This document shows, in pieces, positions 25,210-33,415 of a stretch of 64,000 nucleotides of DNA (position 1 is the stretch's first letter; every line of letters starts with the position of its first letter). A program made the position numbers and the translations under genes. This stretch comes from Hymenobacter lucidus (GTDB lineage Bacteria; Bacteroidota; Bacteroidia; Cytophagales; Hymenobacteraceae): contig NZ_JAJADR010000001.1 in assembly GCF_020447265.1 (NCBI RefSeq), forward strand, positions 434,001 through 498,000, written 5' to 3'. The notes below the pieces were generated by a model that searched no databases, had not been told where the DNA came from, and saw nothing but the letters and a program-made list of their open reading frames with translations.

Positions 25210-26244
25210 TTATTCGGCTGCCGGCTCTATTGCCGGCGCCGCGGCCGCGCCTTTGGCCGGGTGGCCGCCGGGCTGACTGGCCGCCCACCGACGCTGCCGC
25301 CACTGCTGCTGCTGCTCGGCATCCTGAAACGTCCAGGCCACGATGCGGCTTACTTTCTGGCCCTGGCTCATGCCAATGGTGCGCACATCGACGGCACCCA
25401 GTTTCTGCAGGGTTTTGTAGAGGCCCGGCAGGGTTTCCTTTTTCGAGATGAGCGTGCTAAACCACAGGCAGTTGTGGCGCTGCATGAGGCTTTCGTTGGC
25501 CATGCGCCAGGTAAAGGTGGCCTCGCCGCCCTCGTACCACAGCTCGTGCGACTGGCCCCCGAAATTGGGCCCCGCGGCGCTACTACCAGTAGTGCCCAGG
25601 TTTTGGCTTTTGCGGCGGGTAGCGGCTTCGGCTTCGGCTTCCGAAGCGTGAAACGGCGGGTTGCACATGGTCAGGTCGAATAGCTCACTGCCCCGCACGA
25701 TGCCGCTGAAAATATCGGTGGAAGTGGCTTGCAGGCGGCATTCGACGGTGCCGGCCAGACCGGGGTTGCTGGCCGCAATCTGCTTAGCCACGCGCACGGC
25801 CACGGGGTCTACGTCGGAGCCCACGAAACGCCAGCCATACTCGCGGTGGCCGATGATGGGGTAAATGCAGTTGGCGCCCGTGCCCACGTCGAGTACCCGT
25901 ACCCGCTTGCCGGTCGGCACCACGCCGTCGTTCATTTCCGCCAGCAAGTCGGCCAGGTAGTGAATGTAGTCGGCGCGGCCGGGAATGGGCGGGGCGAGGT
26001 AGCCGGCTGGAATGTCCCAGTTCTGAATACCGTAGAAATGCTTGAGCAGCGCCTTGTTCAGGGCTTTCACCGCCTCGGGACTGGCAAAGTCGATAGAGTC
26101 GTCGCCGTGCTCATTGGGAGCTACGAACTTAGCCAGCTCGGGTGCGGTGCGCAGCAGAGCCGGGAAGTCGTAGCGGCCCCGGTGGCGGTTGCGCGGGTGC
26201 AGGCCTTCTTTTTCGGCGGCGGTATCCTTGGGCGGTTGGTTCAT
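25210..26244 (-). CDS. rlmF: 23S rRNA (adenine-1618-N6)-methyltransferase
   Basis: A 344-residue S-adenosylmethionine-dependent enzyme that methylates N6 of A1618 in 23S rRNA. HPRNRHRGRYDFPAL near the start is a family hallmark. The SAM site is VRVLDVGTGANCIYPI (about 115-130), with SDVDPVAV as the ribose-binding acidic turn. The catalytic N6-adenine motif is NPPF (195-198), followed by the family HASEAEA segment. WFSTLISKKETLPGLYKTL completes the core. The C-terminal Gln/Arg and Ala-rich tail is not conserved. The ATG at 26244 fits the family start. A perfect -7 element lies 51 bases upstream. Confidence 0.92.
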   Translation of the reverse strand: MNQPPKDTAAEKEGLHPRNRHRGRYDFPALLRTAPELAKFVAPNEHGDDSIDFASPEAVKALNKALLKHFYGIQNWDIPAGYLAPPIPGRADYIHYLADLLAEMNDGVVPTGKRVRVLDVGTGANCIYPIIGHREYGWRFVGSDVDPVAVRVAKQIAASNPGLAGTVECRLQATSTDIFSGIVRGSELFDLTMCNPPFHASEAEAEAATRRKSQNLGTTGSSAAGPNFGGQSHELWYEGGEATFTWRMANESLMQRHNCLWFSTLISKKETLPGLYKTLQKLGAVDVRTIGMSQGQKVSRIVAWTFQDAEQQQQWRQRRWAASQPGGHPAKGAAAAPAIEPAAE

Positions 26245-26294
26245 GAGCAGCAGGGGCAGGGTAAGCGGAGGGAAATGAGCAGCAATAGCGCCCG

Positions 26295-26302
26295 CAAAGC
26301 TA
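26295..26302 (-). promoter_or_regulatory. -7 promoter element for rlmF
   Basis: The minus strand reads TAGCTTTG, an exact TAnnTTTG match, which would place the transcript start about 44 bases before the rlmF ATG. The -33 region is not obvious. Confidence 0.45.
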
Positions 26303-26360
26303 CAGATACTTTAGGGGGCAGGTTGAGGCGTGGTTTCAGCTGTTGTTGTGTTGTTTACGC

Positions 26361-26529
26361 TGTCATCCTGAAGGCAGCGAAGCGGAACGAAGGACGTTTC
26401 TCACCTGACTCACCAAGTTATTGCCAACGTGCCAAAGCTCTTCACTACGTTAGCAGCAAAGGACTTTGGCACGTTGAATCATGTTTATCACTCAGACGAG
26501 GAATGTCCGTCACTGCGTTCTGCATGACA
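26361..26529. repeat. Inverted-pair REP element, family C, with palindromic core
   Basis: The left end TGTCATCCTGAAGGCAGCGA and the reverse complement of the right end, TGTCATGCAGAACGCAGTGA, are clearly related. Both continue with a GGAC/CTCxxCTGAGT-like block. Inside, CAACGTGCCAAAG (26425-26437) pairs exactly with CTTTGGCACGTTG (26464-26476). The layout (outer REP pair, inner unrelated stem) is the same as the family-A element at 8320-8484. This accounts for most of the 390-base gap upstream of rlmF. Confidence 0.75.
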
Positions 26530-26574
26530 GATATAACAAGACGACAGAACAAACAACGACTTACTGTTAAACGC

Positions 26575-26609
26575 GAAGAGGCTGAAGCTCGGGGAGCTTC
26601 AGCCTCTTC
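26575..26609. terminator. Family D hairpin (member 5) after the cold-shock gene
   Basis: GAAGAGGCTGAAGCTC (26575-26590) pairs exactly with 26594-26609 around GGG. It lies 28 bases past the stop of the minus-strand cold-shock gene and shares the GAAGCTC/GAGCTTC core of family D. Confidence 0.7.
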
Positions 26610-26637
26610 AAGCCGGCAGAGCGGCTGCGGATGCTAA

Positions 26638-27135
26638 TTACTGAGCGGCTGGGGCAGCCGGGGCCTCGGGAGTAGGCTTCACAGCCATTTTCACCGATAC
26701 GGCGGTCGGGCCTTTCTGGCCCATTTCCACCTCAAACGTTACCCGGTCATTCTCCTTGATAGGATTGAGCAGGCCGTTGGCGTGCACGAATACGCTTTCC
26801 TGGGTTTCCTGATCCTTGATGAAGCCGTAGCCCTTCGATTCATTGAAGAAAGCCACGATGCCCTTGCGGATCGGGTCGGGCTGCTCCATGTCTTCCTGCT
26901 TGGAAATGGCAATGCGGATATCCTCCACCTTGATTTCCACTTTCTTCTTGTTCGGATCGGGCGGGGTGGAGGAGATGTTGCCAAACTCATCCACATAGGC
27001 CATCATTTCGTCCAGGCTCTGGCCCTTCTTGGCCCCCGCCTGACGCTCTTCCTTGCGGTCAGCCTTATCGTTTTTCTTCTTTAAGCGTTTTTTCTCGTTT
27101 TCCTTTTTGCCAAAGGATGCTTGGGATTTCCCCAT
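26638..27135 (-). CDS. Cold-shock-domain protein with charged N-terminal extension
   Basis: A 165-residue protein. The C-terminal domain (about 90-152) is a cold-shock domain with RNP1-like KGYGFIKD and RNP2-like VFVHAN motifs, so it should bind single-stranded nucleic acid, mostly RNA. The first 40 residues are strongly basic and acidic (KKENEKKRLKKKNDKADRKE), followed by a linker with SLDEMMAYVDEFGNISSTPP. This extended form is common in Bacteroidota and differs from the 65-70 residue CspA. A short Pro/Ala tail ends the protein. Its leader region of up to 248 bases contains a strong hairpin at 27266-27293, which may matter for cold regulation. Confidence 0.88.
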   Translation of the reverse strand: MGKSQASFGKKENEKKRLKKKNDKADRKEERQAGAKKGQSLDEMMAYVDEFGNISSTPPDPNKKKVEIKVEDIRIAISKQEDMEQPDPIRKGIVAFFNESKGYGFIKDQETQESVFVHANGLLNPIKENDRVTFEVEMGQKGPTAVSVKMAVKPTPEAPAAPAAQ

Positions 27136-27265
27136 GGTGTATCTTATTTAGTTGGTGGCGGTGCTGCTTCTTCGGGTGAAGATAAGCACTATGGCCGGAC
27201 AGACGACGAATATACTATAGTACAGATATATATTCACGAAAGTTCAGCCTTATTCGTACAACTAC

Positions 27266-27293
27266 GGGCCGCGGTAAAAAAAGTACGCGGCCC
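27266..27293. promoter_or_regulatory. Hairpin in the divergent cold-shock/lipoprotein spacer
   Basis: GGGCCGCG (27266-27273) pairs with CGCGGCCC (27286-27293), helped by inner GTA/TAC, around a poly-A loop. It lies about 130 bases from the cold-shock start and 90 from the lipoprotein start. AT-rich alternating sequence beside it (27210-27236) probably contains the promoters. The role is inferred. Confidence 0.35.
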
Positions 27294-27383
27294 CCTGGAA
27301 CGAACCTGCAACCAACCTCCACCGTACAGGGCCAACGGCTGATTTATTAAGCCGCCGCTATTCTCTCACCCATTGCTCTGAAC

Positions 27384-28037
27384 ATGAAAAATACGCTGCT
27401 CGCCCTCTCCTGCATGGCTGCCATTACCCTCGGCTCGTCGTGCAACCGCGACAAAGCCGCCGCCGTGGACGCGGCCACTACTCCCGCCGCCGATACGGCC
27501 GTGGTAGTTGATAACGACGCCCTCTACCAGGAAGAAGGCTACCGGACGGCCGATATGGTAACCAACGACTTGGGTATCACCGATACGGCTCAGGTGCGGC
27601 AGGTGCGCCGCGTGTACTACACCCGGGCCAAGCGCCTGGGCGAGGTGAAAACGCGCTACATCAACGACACGACCGGCCAGTACGCCGCCATACGCGAGGT
27701 AGATACCAGCACGGATAACGACATCAAAACCGTGTTCAACGACGAGGCCCGCTACAACACCTACCAGAGCAACCGCCCCCGCTACTACGGCTACAGCGAC
27801 GACGGCGGCACGGTAGTAACCACCACTGAAACTACGACCAGCACCGCGGCCCGCCCGGCCCGCCGGGGCCCGCGCGTAGTGGAGTACGAAAAGAAGAAAA
27901 ACGGCGAAACCAAGATTGAGTATTCGAACGGCAAAACCGTGAAAATCGACAAGGACGGCGACACGAAAGTGGAGTACCCCAACGGCACCAAAGTGAAGCG
28001 CGACGCCGACGACGGCCAGGTAAAAGTGAAAAACTAA
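27384..28037 (+). CDS. Probable lipoprotein with repeated EYPNGTKVK-type motif
   Basis: A 217-residue exported protein. The signal peptide ends LGSSC with C20 as likely lipidation site. The middle (about 45-120) is a conserved-looking domain with EEGYRTADMVTNDLGITDTA and VRQVRRVYYTRAKRLGEV, which resembles a small helical bundle. A Thr-rich linker follows. The end repeats a unit three times: GETKIEYSNGKTVKI, DGDTKVEYPNGTKVK and a shortened copy DGQVKVKN. This pattern recalls the beta-roll repeats of the TCP10 C-terminal domain. The function is unknown. A strong terminator follows its stop. Confidence 0.72.
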   Translation: MKNTLLALSCMAAITLGSSCNRDKAAAVDAATTPAADTAVVVDNDALYQEEGYRTADMVTNDLGITDTAQVRQVRRVYYTRAKRLGEVKTRYINDTTGQYAAIREVDTSTDNDIKTVFNDEARYNTYQSNRPRYYGYSDDGGTVVTTTETTTSTAARPARRGPRVVEYEKKKNGETKIEYSNGKTVKIDKDGDTKVEYPNGTKVKRDADDGQVKVKN

Positions 28038-28060
28038 GCTGCCGCTCCTGCTCTTTGCGG

Positions 28061-28094
28061 AAAGGCCCTTACAGATTTGTAAGGGCCTTTTTTT
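28061..28094 (+). terminator. Terminator after the 27384 gene
   Basis: AAAGGCCCTTACA (28061-28073) pairs exactly with 28078-28090 around GATT and is followed by a T-run. Confidence 0.9.
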
Positions 28095-28183
28095 GTGGAG
28101 TATAGCCAGCGCAATGCTTCATTTATAGGAACTTGGTAATATTACCACGCTTGTCTTTCATCGTGCTATTTGCTTACCGAGCT

Positions 28184-30178
28184 ATGTCCATCAAACCATA
28201 TCTACTCCTAGCCGCACTGAGCTGGCCTTTTTGCCCCGCGTTGGCCCAGGCCCAACCGCCACCCGCCTCGGCCGACAGTGGTACCTTTCTGCTGCATAAG
28301 TTCGAGCAGCGCATTGGCAAGGAAACCTACCGCGTGACGCGCACCGCCCAGCAGCTGACCTACCACGTCGACTTCAAGTTCGTGGATCGGGGCTCACCGG
28401 TGCCGCTACGGGCCCGCCTCCGCGTGACGCCCACCTACGAGCCGCTAAGCCTGGTGGTGAGGGGTAAAACCTCCCGCATGTCGGGCATCAACGACTCCAT
28501 TGAGCTGCGGGGCGGGCAGGCCTACATTCGGGTTGATGACAAGGTGACCACCCAGCCGGTAGCCCCGCTGAGCTTTCCGGTGGCGGGCTACTCGCCGGGC
28601 ACCGGGCAGATGCTGCTGCTGCGCTACTGGCAGCAGCACGGCCGGCCCGCCAGCATAGCCACTTTGCCCGCCGGTAGCGTGCAAATCAGCCGCGACGGGC
28701 AGGATACGCTCCGGTTTCAAAACCAGCCGCTGGTGCTGGAGCGCTACGTCATTAAGGGCCTGGTGTGGGGCAATGAGCTGCTCTGGACCGACCAGCAGGG
28801 CCGCCTGTTCTGCGTGATTACCAACGATGCCGAGGGGGATAAGCTGGAAATGATGTGGCAGCCCTACGAAAGTCTGCTGCCCGAGCTCATCGGCCGGGCC
28901 GCCACGCACGGCATGCGGCTGTTTACGGCCGAGGCGGGCACCAAAGTCCGGCCCAAAGCTGCCGTGCTGGCCATTACGGGCGGGGCGGTGCTGGATGTGG
29001 TAAACGGTAAGCTGCTGCCCAACTCGGTGGTAGTGGTTGAGAACGGGAAGATTACCAAAATCGGGGCGGTGGGTAAGGTGAAGGTGCCGCGCGGGGCCGA
29101 AGTCATTCAGGCGGCCGGCCAAACTGTGGTGCCGGGGCTCTGGGATATGCACGCCCACTTTCAGCAGGCCGAGTGGGGCCCCGCCTACCTGGCCGCCGGC
29201 GTCACTACCGTGCGCGACTGTGGCAACGAGTTCAGCTACATCAACGCCATTCAGCAGGCCATCGACAGCAACCAGGGCGTGGGGCCGCGCATTCTCAAGG
29301 CTGGTATTATTGATGGCGACGGAAAACGCCCGCTGGGCATTGTGCGGGCCAACACGCCGGCCGAAGCCGCGCAGGTGGTGCAGCACTACAAGGCCAACGG
29401 CTTCGCCCAAATCAAGCTCTATAGCTCCCTGAAGCCCGAAGTCGTGCAGGCCATCTGCGCCGAGGCGCACCGGCTGGGACTGACCGTCACGGGCCACATT
29501 CCCGACGGCATGACCATTTACCAGGGCGTAGCGGCCGGTATGGACCAGGTAAATCACCTGCCTTACGTGGGCGCGGTGCTGAAGCGCAACCCGGACCGTT
29601 CCTACGACCTGCGCGACACGGCCAGCCTGCGGGCCTTCCGGTTTCTGAAGGCCCACCGCACGGTTATCGACCCTACGCTGGGCGTGTACGAAATCATGGG
29701 CCGCTCTACCGCCGACGACATTACGACCCTGGAGCCCGCCTTTGCCAAGCTGCCCCAGCCCCTGCAGGCCCTGTTCGTCAGCATGGGCGGCGACCCGAAG
29801 GATGCGGCGCAGTTTAAGCCGCAGTTTATGAGCATGATACAGCTAGTGAAAGTGCTCTACGACAACGGCATTACCATCGTGGCCGGCACCGATATGGGGT
29901 TTCCCGGCACCAGTATCGACCGGGAGCTGGAGCTCTACGTGCAGGCTGGCCTCACGCCGCTGCAGGCCCTGCAAACGGCCACCATTACCCCGGCCCGCGT
30001 GATGAGCCGGGACAAGCAGAGCGGTTCCATCGAAGTAGGCAAGCAGGCCGATTTACTCATCGTGGACGGCAACCCGCTGGAGCAGATTCAGGCGTTGCGG
30101 CGGGTGCAGCTGGTGGTGAAGGACGGCCAGACCTACGACCCTGCCCGGCTGCGCGCCCTGGCCGGCTTCCAGCAGTAG
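28184..30178 (+). CDS. Exported amidohydrolase-superfamily metal hydrolase
   Basis: A 664-residue secreted enzyme; ATG 28184 gives a signal peptide ending ALAQAQ. Residues 30-260 form an extra N-terminal domain of beta strands (KFEQRIGKETYRV onward) absent from plain amidohydrolases. The amidohydrolase barrel follows with the metal motif DMHAHF (H323, H325), the later ligand histidines in TVTGHIPDG and QVNHLPYVG, and the closing aspartate in AGTDMGFPG. Typical end motifs are ATITPARVMSRDKQSGSIE and GKQADLLIVDGNPLE. Related proteins include imidazolonepropionase-like and prolidase-like enzymes. The substrate is unknown; a peptide or cyclic amide in the periplasm is likely. Confidence 0.88.
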   Translation: MSIKPYLLLAALSWPFCPALAQAQPPPASADSGTFLLHKFEQRIGKETYRVTRTAQQLTYHVDFKFVDRGSPVPLRARLRVTPTYEPLSLVVRGKTSRMSGINDSIELRGGQAYIRVDDKVTTQPVAPLSFPVAGYSPGTGQMLLLRYWQQHGRPASIATLPAGSVQISRDGQDTLRFQNQPLVLERYVIKGLVWGNELLWTDQQGRLFCVITNDAEGDKLEMMWQPYESLLPELIGRAATHGMRLFTAEAGTKVRPKAAVLAITGGAVLDVVNGKLLPNSVVVVENGKITKIGAVGKVKVPRGAEVIQAAGQTVVPGLWDMHAHFQQAEWGPAYLAAGVTTVRDCGNEFSYINAIQQAIDSNQGVGPRILKAGIIDGDGKRPLGIVRANTPAEAAQVVQHYKANGFAQIKLYSSLKPEVVQAICAEAHRLGLTVTGHIPDGMTIYQGVAAGMDQVNHLPYVGAVLKRNPDRSYDLRDTASLRAFRFLKAHRTVIDPTLGVYEIMGRSTADDITTLEPAFAKLPQPLQALFVSMGGDPKDAAQFKPQFMSMIQLVKVLYDNGITIVAGTDMGFPGTSIDRELELYVQAGLTPLQALQTATITPARVMSRDKQSGSIEVGKQADLLIVDGNPLEQIQALRRVQLVVKDGQTYDPARLRALAGFQQ

Positions 30179-30187
30179 CGTCTTGGC

Positions 30188-31528
30188 TTAGGCCTTTTGC
30201 TGCTCGGCGAGCCAGCCCAGAATGACGCGCATAAACTCGAAGTTCTTTTCCGGTGCGGGCGCTTCGGCCAGCTGCATGCTTTCCTGGGGCGTGCGGGCTT
30301 TGGTAAAGAAGTGGTCTACGTTGGGCAGCTTCACAAACCGGGCCTGGCCGGGGTGCTCTTTCGTGACGATGTCGAGAATGAGCTGGTGGTCTTCGTCATA
30401 GGAAATAAAGTCGGCCTCGCCGCGCAGGGCCAGCACCCGGGTGTTCAGGCTTTTCCAGGCGGCGGCCAGGTTGGCGGCTTCCCACTGCTGCATGTAGCGG
30501 TAGCTCTGCGGAAAGTCAATCAGCTCCCGGGCCTGCGGATACCGGGCCAGCACCTGGGCGGGTGTCTGCTTTTCGGTGAGCAGCAGGTGCAGTGCGGCAG
30601 CCAGCACTTTCTGGCGGCTGCTAATCGAGTCGAACGGCAGCTCACGCAGTTCGCTCTGGCGGCGGGCGTTCTGCAGCTGGTACTCGATAAAGTTGCGGCT
30701 GGCCGTGCCGTATACCACAATGCCCTTCACCGGCTCGCCCTGGGCCACGAGCGGGGCCATGATGCCGCCAATGCTGAAGCCGGTGATAAAGATGTTCTGC
30801 TGATCGACAAAAGGCAGCTGCCGGATGGCGGCCAGCCCCGCCTTGTAGCCGCCGGCCTCGGCCTGGAAGTCCGACTCGGGGCAGGGCGTGCCCTGGCTGT
30901 CGCCCATGCCGGTTTTGTCGACGCGCATGGTGGCGTAGCCGTGGCGCGACAACGAGTCGATGATGCGGTTGGTGACGTCGGCGCGGTTGAGCGGGTTGTC
31001 GACCGAAAAGCAACCTACGCCCTGAATGAAAAGCACCATCGGTACCTGGGCCCGGGCCGGGTTTTTGGGCCGGGTAATGATGGTGCGCAGCTGATTGGTG
31101 CCATAGCGCACGGAGGAATACTGGGCCTCGTAAAATGGGCTGCTATCCTTGGGAAAGGCCATAAACGTGACCTGCTTGCGTATTTTCCGGCCGTTGCGCA
31201 GCACCACGAACGGGGCTTTGTCGCCGACCCGGTACTGCCGGAGCTGCCCGACAAACTCCCCGACGTTGGACCCCACCGGAGTAGCGCCCATTTTCAGTAC
31301 CACATCGTTGGGCAGCAGGCCCGCCGCCTGCGCCGACGACTGCGGCCGCACACCCCGCACCAACACGCCATTCTTGTCGGGCAGCTGGTAGCGCCGCTGA
31401 ATACTGTCGGTGATGCCCTGCAACTCGATGCCGACAAACACGCGGCGGGGCAGCTCCTGGGCTCTGGCGCAGCCGGGGCGCAGCAGGGCGGCGAGGAAAA
31501 GCACGGATAGAAGTAGGCGGGTGTTCAT
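30188..31528 (-). CDS. Secreted PDZ-domain alpha/beta hydrolase
   Basis: A 446-residue exported protein from ATG at 31526-31528, with a signal peptide ending ARAQ. Residues 28-118 are a PDZ domain (FVGIELQGITDSIQ, NGVLVRGVRPQSSAQAAGLL, NDVVLKMGATPV) of the kind seen in HtrA proteases. The rest is an alpha/beta hydrolase with GFSIGG as nucleophile elbow (S252), MRVDKTGMGDSQG after the oxyanion strand and a terminal LPNVDHFF carrying the catalytic histidine. The PDZ-hydrolase fusion suggests a peptidase- or esterase-like enzyme that docks on protein C-termini. It converges on the amidohydrolase gene with only 9 bases between the stops. Confidence 0.85.
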   Translation of the reverse strand: MNTRLLLSVLFLAALLRPGCARAQELPRRVFVGIELQGITDSIQRRYQLPDKNGVLVRGVRPQSSAQAAGLLPNDVVLKMGATPVGSNVGEFVGQLRQYRVGDKAPFVVLRNGRKIRKQVTFMAFPKDSSPFYEAQYSSVRYGTNQLRTIITRPKNPARAQVPMVLFIQGVGCFSVDNPLNRADVTNRIIDSLSRHGYATMRVDKTGMGDSQGTPCPESDFQAEAGGYKAGLAAIRQLPFVDQQNIFITGFSIGGIMAPLVAQGEPVKGIVVYGTASRNFIEYQLQNARRQSELRELPFDSISSRQKVLAAALHLLLTEKQTPAQVLARYPQARELIDFPQSYRYMQQWEAANLAAAWKSLNTRVLALRGEADFISYDEDHQLILDIVTKEHPGQARFVKLPNVDHFFTKARTPQESMQLAEAPAPEKNFEFMRVILGWLAEQQKA

Positions 31529-31807
31529 AAGTGCAGAGAGTAGAAGCGAAGGAGGTAATGGGCTGCTATACATGGCAAAAGAAGAATATAGCGCCGCCCG
31601 GTTGCACCGACTCCCCCTTTCATGTGAGGCCAATGACGTGCCCGGGCCGCTGGCAACGTTGCCGACATCGTTTGCATAAAGAAATACCGGCCGTTGCTGC
31701 CGCCGGCCCCGGCAATTCGGTAATATCAGGTTGCGGTAGTCGCGTGGGCCGGTCGGTACCGCTTCCACGGCCTGCTCGGCCGCAGTTTCGCTTCCTCAGC
31801 CCTCCCG

Positions 31808-33310
31808 ATGGTTATGCCCTTTTCTGTTCTGCAAGCCCGTCTACGCGGCGGCTCCCTGTTGCCCAACGCCGCCGCGCTGGCCGGGGTACTGCTGCTGGCC
31901 TTTCCGGGGCCGGTGGCGGCTCAACAACTGGCTTTTCCCGGGGCCGAAGGTGCGGGCCGCTTCACTACCGGCGGCCGGGGCACGGCTGCCGCGCCCACTA
32001 CGGTATTTGAAGTAACGAACCTGAATGACGATAAGCAGCCGGGCAGCTTACGCTACGCCCTGAGTGCGCCAGCTGCGGCCCGCACGGTCGTTTTTCGGGT
32101 ATCGGGCACCATTCATCTGGCCGCGCCGCTGATTATCGACCAAGCCAATACCACCGTGGCGGGCCAGAGTGCGCCCGGCGACGGAATCTGCCTGGCCGAC
32201 TACCCCGTGAGCATTAAGGCCAGCAACGTCATCGTGCGCTTCGTGCGCTTCCGGATGGGCGACAAAAACCAGAACCAGGGCTTTGTAGACGGGGCCGGCG
32301 GCGACGATGCCTTCGGGGGCGGCATGCGGCAGAAGCATATCATCATCGACCACTGCTCGATGAGCTGGAGTACCGACGAGGTGCTGTCGGTGTACGAGTG
32401 CGACAGTACAACGCTGCAGTGGAATCTGATGAGCGAGCCGCTCAACTACTCCTACCACTTCGAGAAGGGCGACAAAGACTTTGAGCACCACGGCTACGGC
32501 GGCATCTGGGGCGGCCTGCACGCTACCATGCACCACAACCTGTTTGCCCACTGCAACTCCCGCACGCCGCGCTTTAACGGCAGCCGCTACACCCACGCGC
32601 CGGGCTACGAAAACGCCGATTTCCGCAACAACGTCATCTACAACTGGGGCGAAAACAACGTGTACGGCGGCGAGGGCGGCAATTACAATATCGTAAACAA
32701 CTACTACAAGCCCGGCCCCAGCACCAAGCCCAGCGTGCGTGGCCGGGTGCTGAACCCCTACAAGCTGGAAGCCAAACAGCTGCCCTACGGCAAGTATTTC
32801 CTGACCGGCAACGTGGTGGAAGGCAACCCCGCCGTAAGCCGCCACAACTGGCGGGGCGTAGACATGAACGGCGGCACCCGCGCCGACACCGCGCTGGCCC
32901 GGGTAGAAACGCCCTTCGTGCTGGGCCCCGTAGCCACCCAGGCTGCCCCTGCCGCCTACGAAGCCGTGCTGCGGGGCGCCGGCGCCGTCCGGCCCACTCG
33001 CGACACGCTCGACGCGCGCATCGTGCGGGACGTGCGCAGCGGCACCGGCCGCCTCATCGACGTGCAGGGCGGCTACCCCCACGGCACGCCCTACGCGGTT
33101 ACCCAAAAAGCCTGGCCGGTGCTGAAAACTGCCCCCGCCCCGGCCGACGCCGACCACGACGGCATGCCCGACGCCTGGGAAGCCCGGCAGAAGCTGAACC
33201 CCAAAGACGCCGCCGACCGCAGCAAAACCGGCCCCGGCGGCTACACCATGCTCGAAACCTACCTCAACAGTCTGGCCCCAATGCCGGAAACCGCCAAAGC
33301 CGGAAAGTAG
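31808..33310 (+). CDS. Secreted pectate lyase-like polysaccharide lyase
   Basis: A 500-residue exported right-handed beta-helix protein. After a signal peptide ending PVAAQQ, the mature protein opens LAFPGAEGAGRFTTGGRG, a very characteristic start of Bacteroidota pectate lyases (PL1 clan). VTNLNDDKQPGSLRYAL, VSGTIHL, TTVAGQSAPGDGICL and IIIDHCSMSWSTDEVLSVY are conserved turns and the calcium/catalytic face. Near the C-terminus DADHDGMPDAWE is a calcium-binding type-3-like repeat. It would cleave polygalacturonate by beta-elimination. It is a single gene with no SusC/SusD pair nearby, so it is not part of a classic polysaccharide utilisation locus. Confidence 0.88.
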   Translation: MVMPFSVLQARLRGGSLLPNAAALAGVLLLAFPGPVAAQQLAFPGAEGAGRFTTGGRGTAAAPTTVFEVTNLNDDKQPGSLRYALSAPAAARTVVFRVSGTIHLAAPLIIDQANTTVAGQSAPGDGICLADYPVSIKASNVIVRFVRFRMGDKNQNQGFVDGAGGDDAFGGGMRQKHIIIDHCSMSWSTDEVLSVYECDSTTLQWNLMSEPLNYSYHFEKGDKDFEHHGYGGIWGGLHATMHHNLFAHCNSRTPRFNGSRYTHAPGYENADFRNNVIYNWGENNVYGGEGGNYNIVNNYYKPGPSTKPSVRGRVLNPYKLEAKQLPYGKYFLTGNVVEGNPAVSRHNWRGVDMNGGTRADTALARVETPFVLGPVATQAAPAAYEAVLRGAGAVRPTRDTLDARIVRDVRSGTGRLIDVQGGYPHGTPYAVTQKAWPVLKTAPAPADADHDGMPDAWEARQKLNPKDAADRSKTGPGGYTMLETYLNSLAPMPETAKAGK

Positions 33311-33415
33311 TGGGTCGGGTTAGTTGATATAGGGAATTTACTATAAAACACGGCGGTTCAGGCAACGCTTGGCGCGGCGGCTTCATCTGCCGGAAAGAAC
33401 CCACCTTTCCCGCCC

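Noticed and set aside
30197..31510. 437-codon plus-strand frame opposite the PDZ-hydrolase gene
   Set aside because: Antisense shadow of a gene with clear PDZ and hydrolase motifs; no start context or family pattern.
31808..33310. Polysaccharide utilisation locus around the pectate lyase
   Set aside because: No SusC/SusD pair, sugar transporter or further glycoside hydrolase genes are adjacent.
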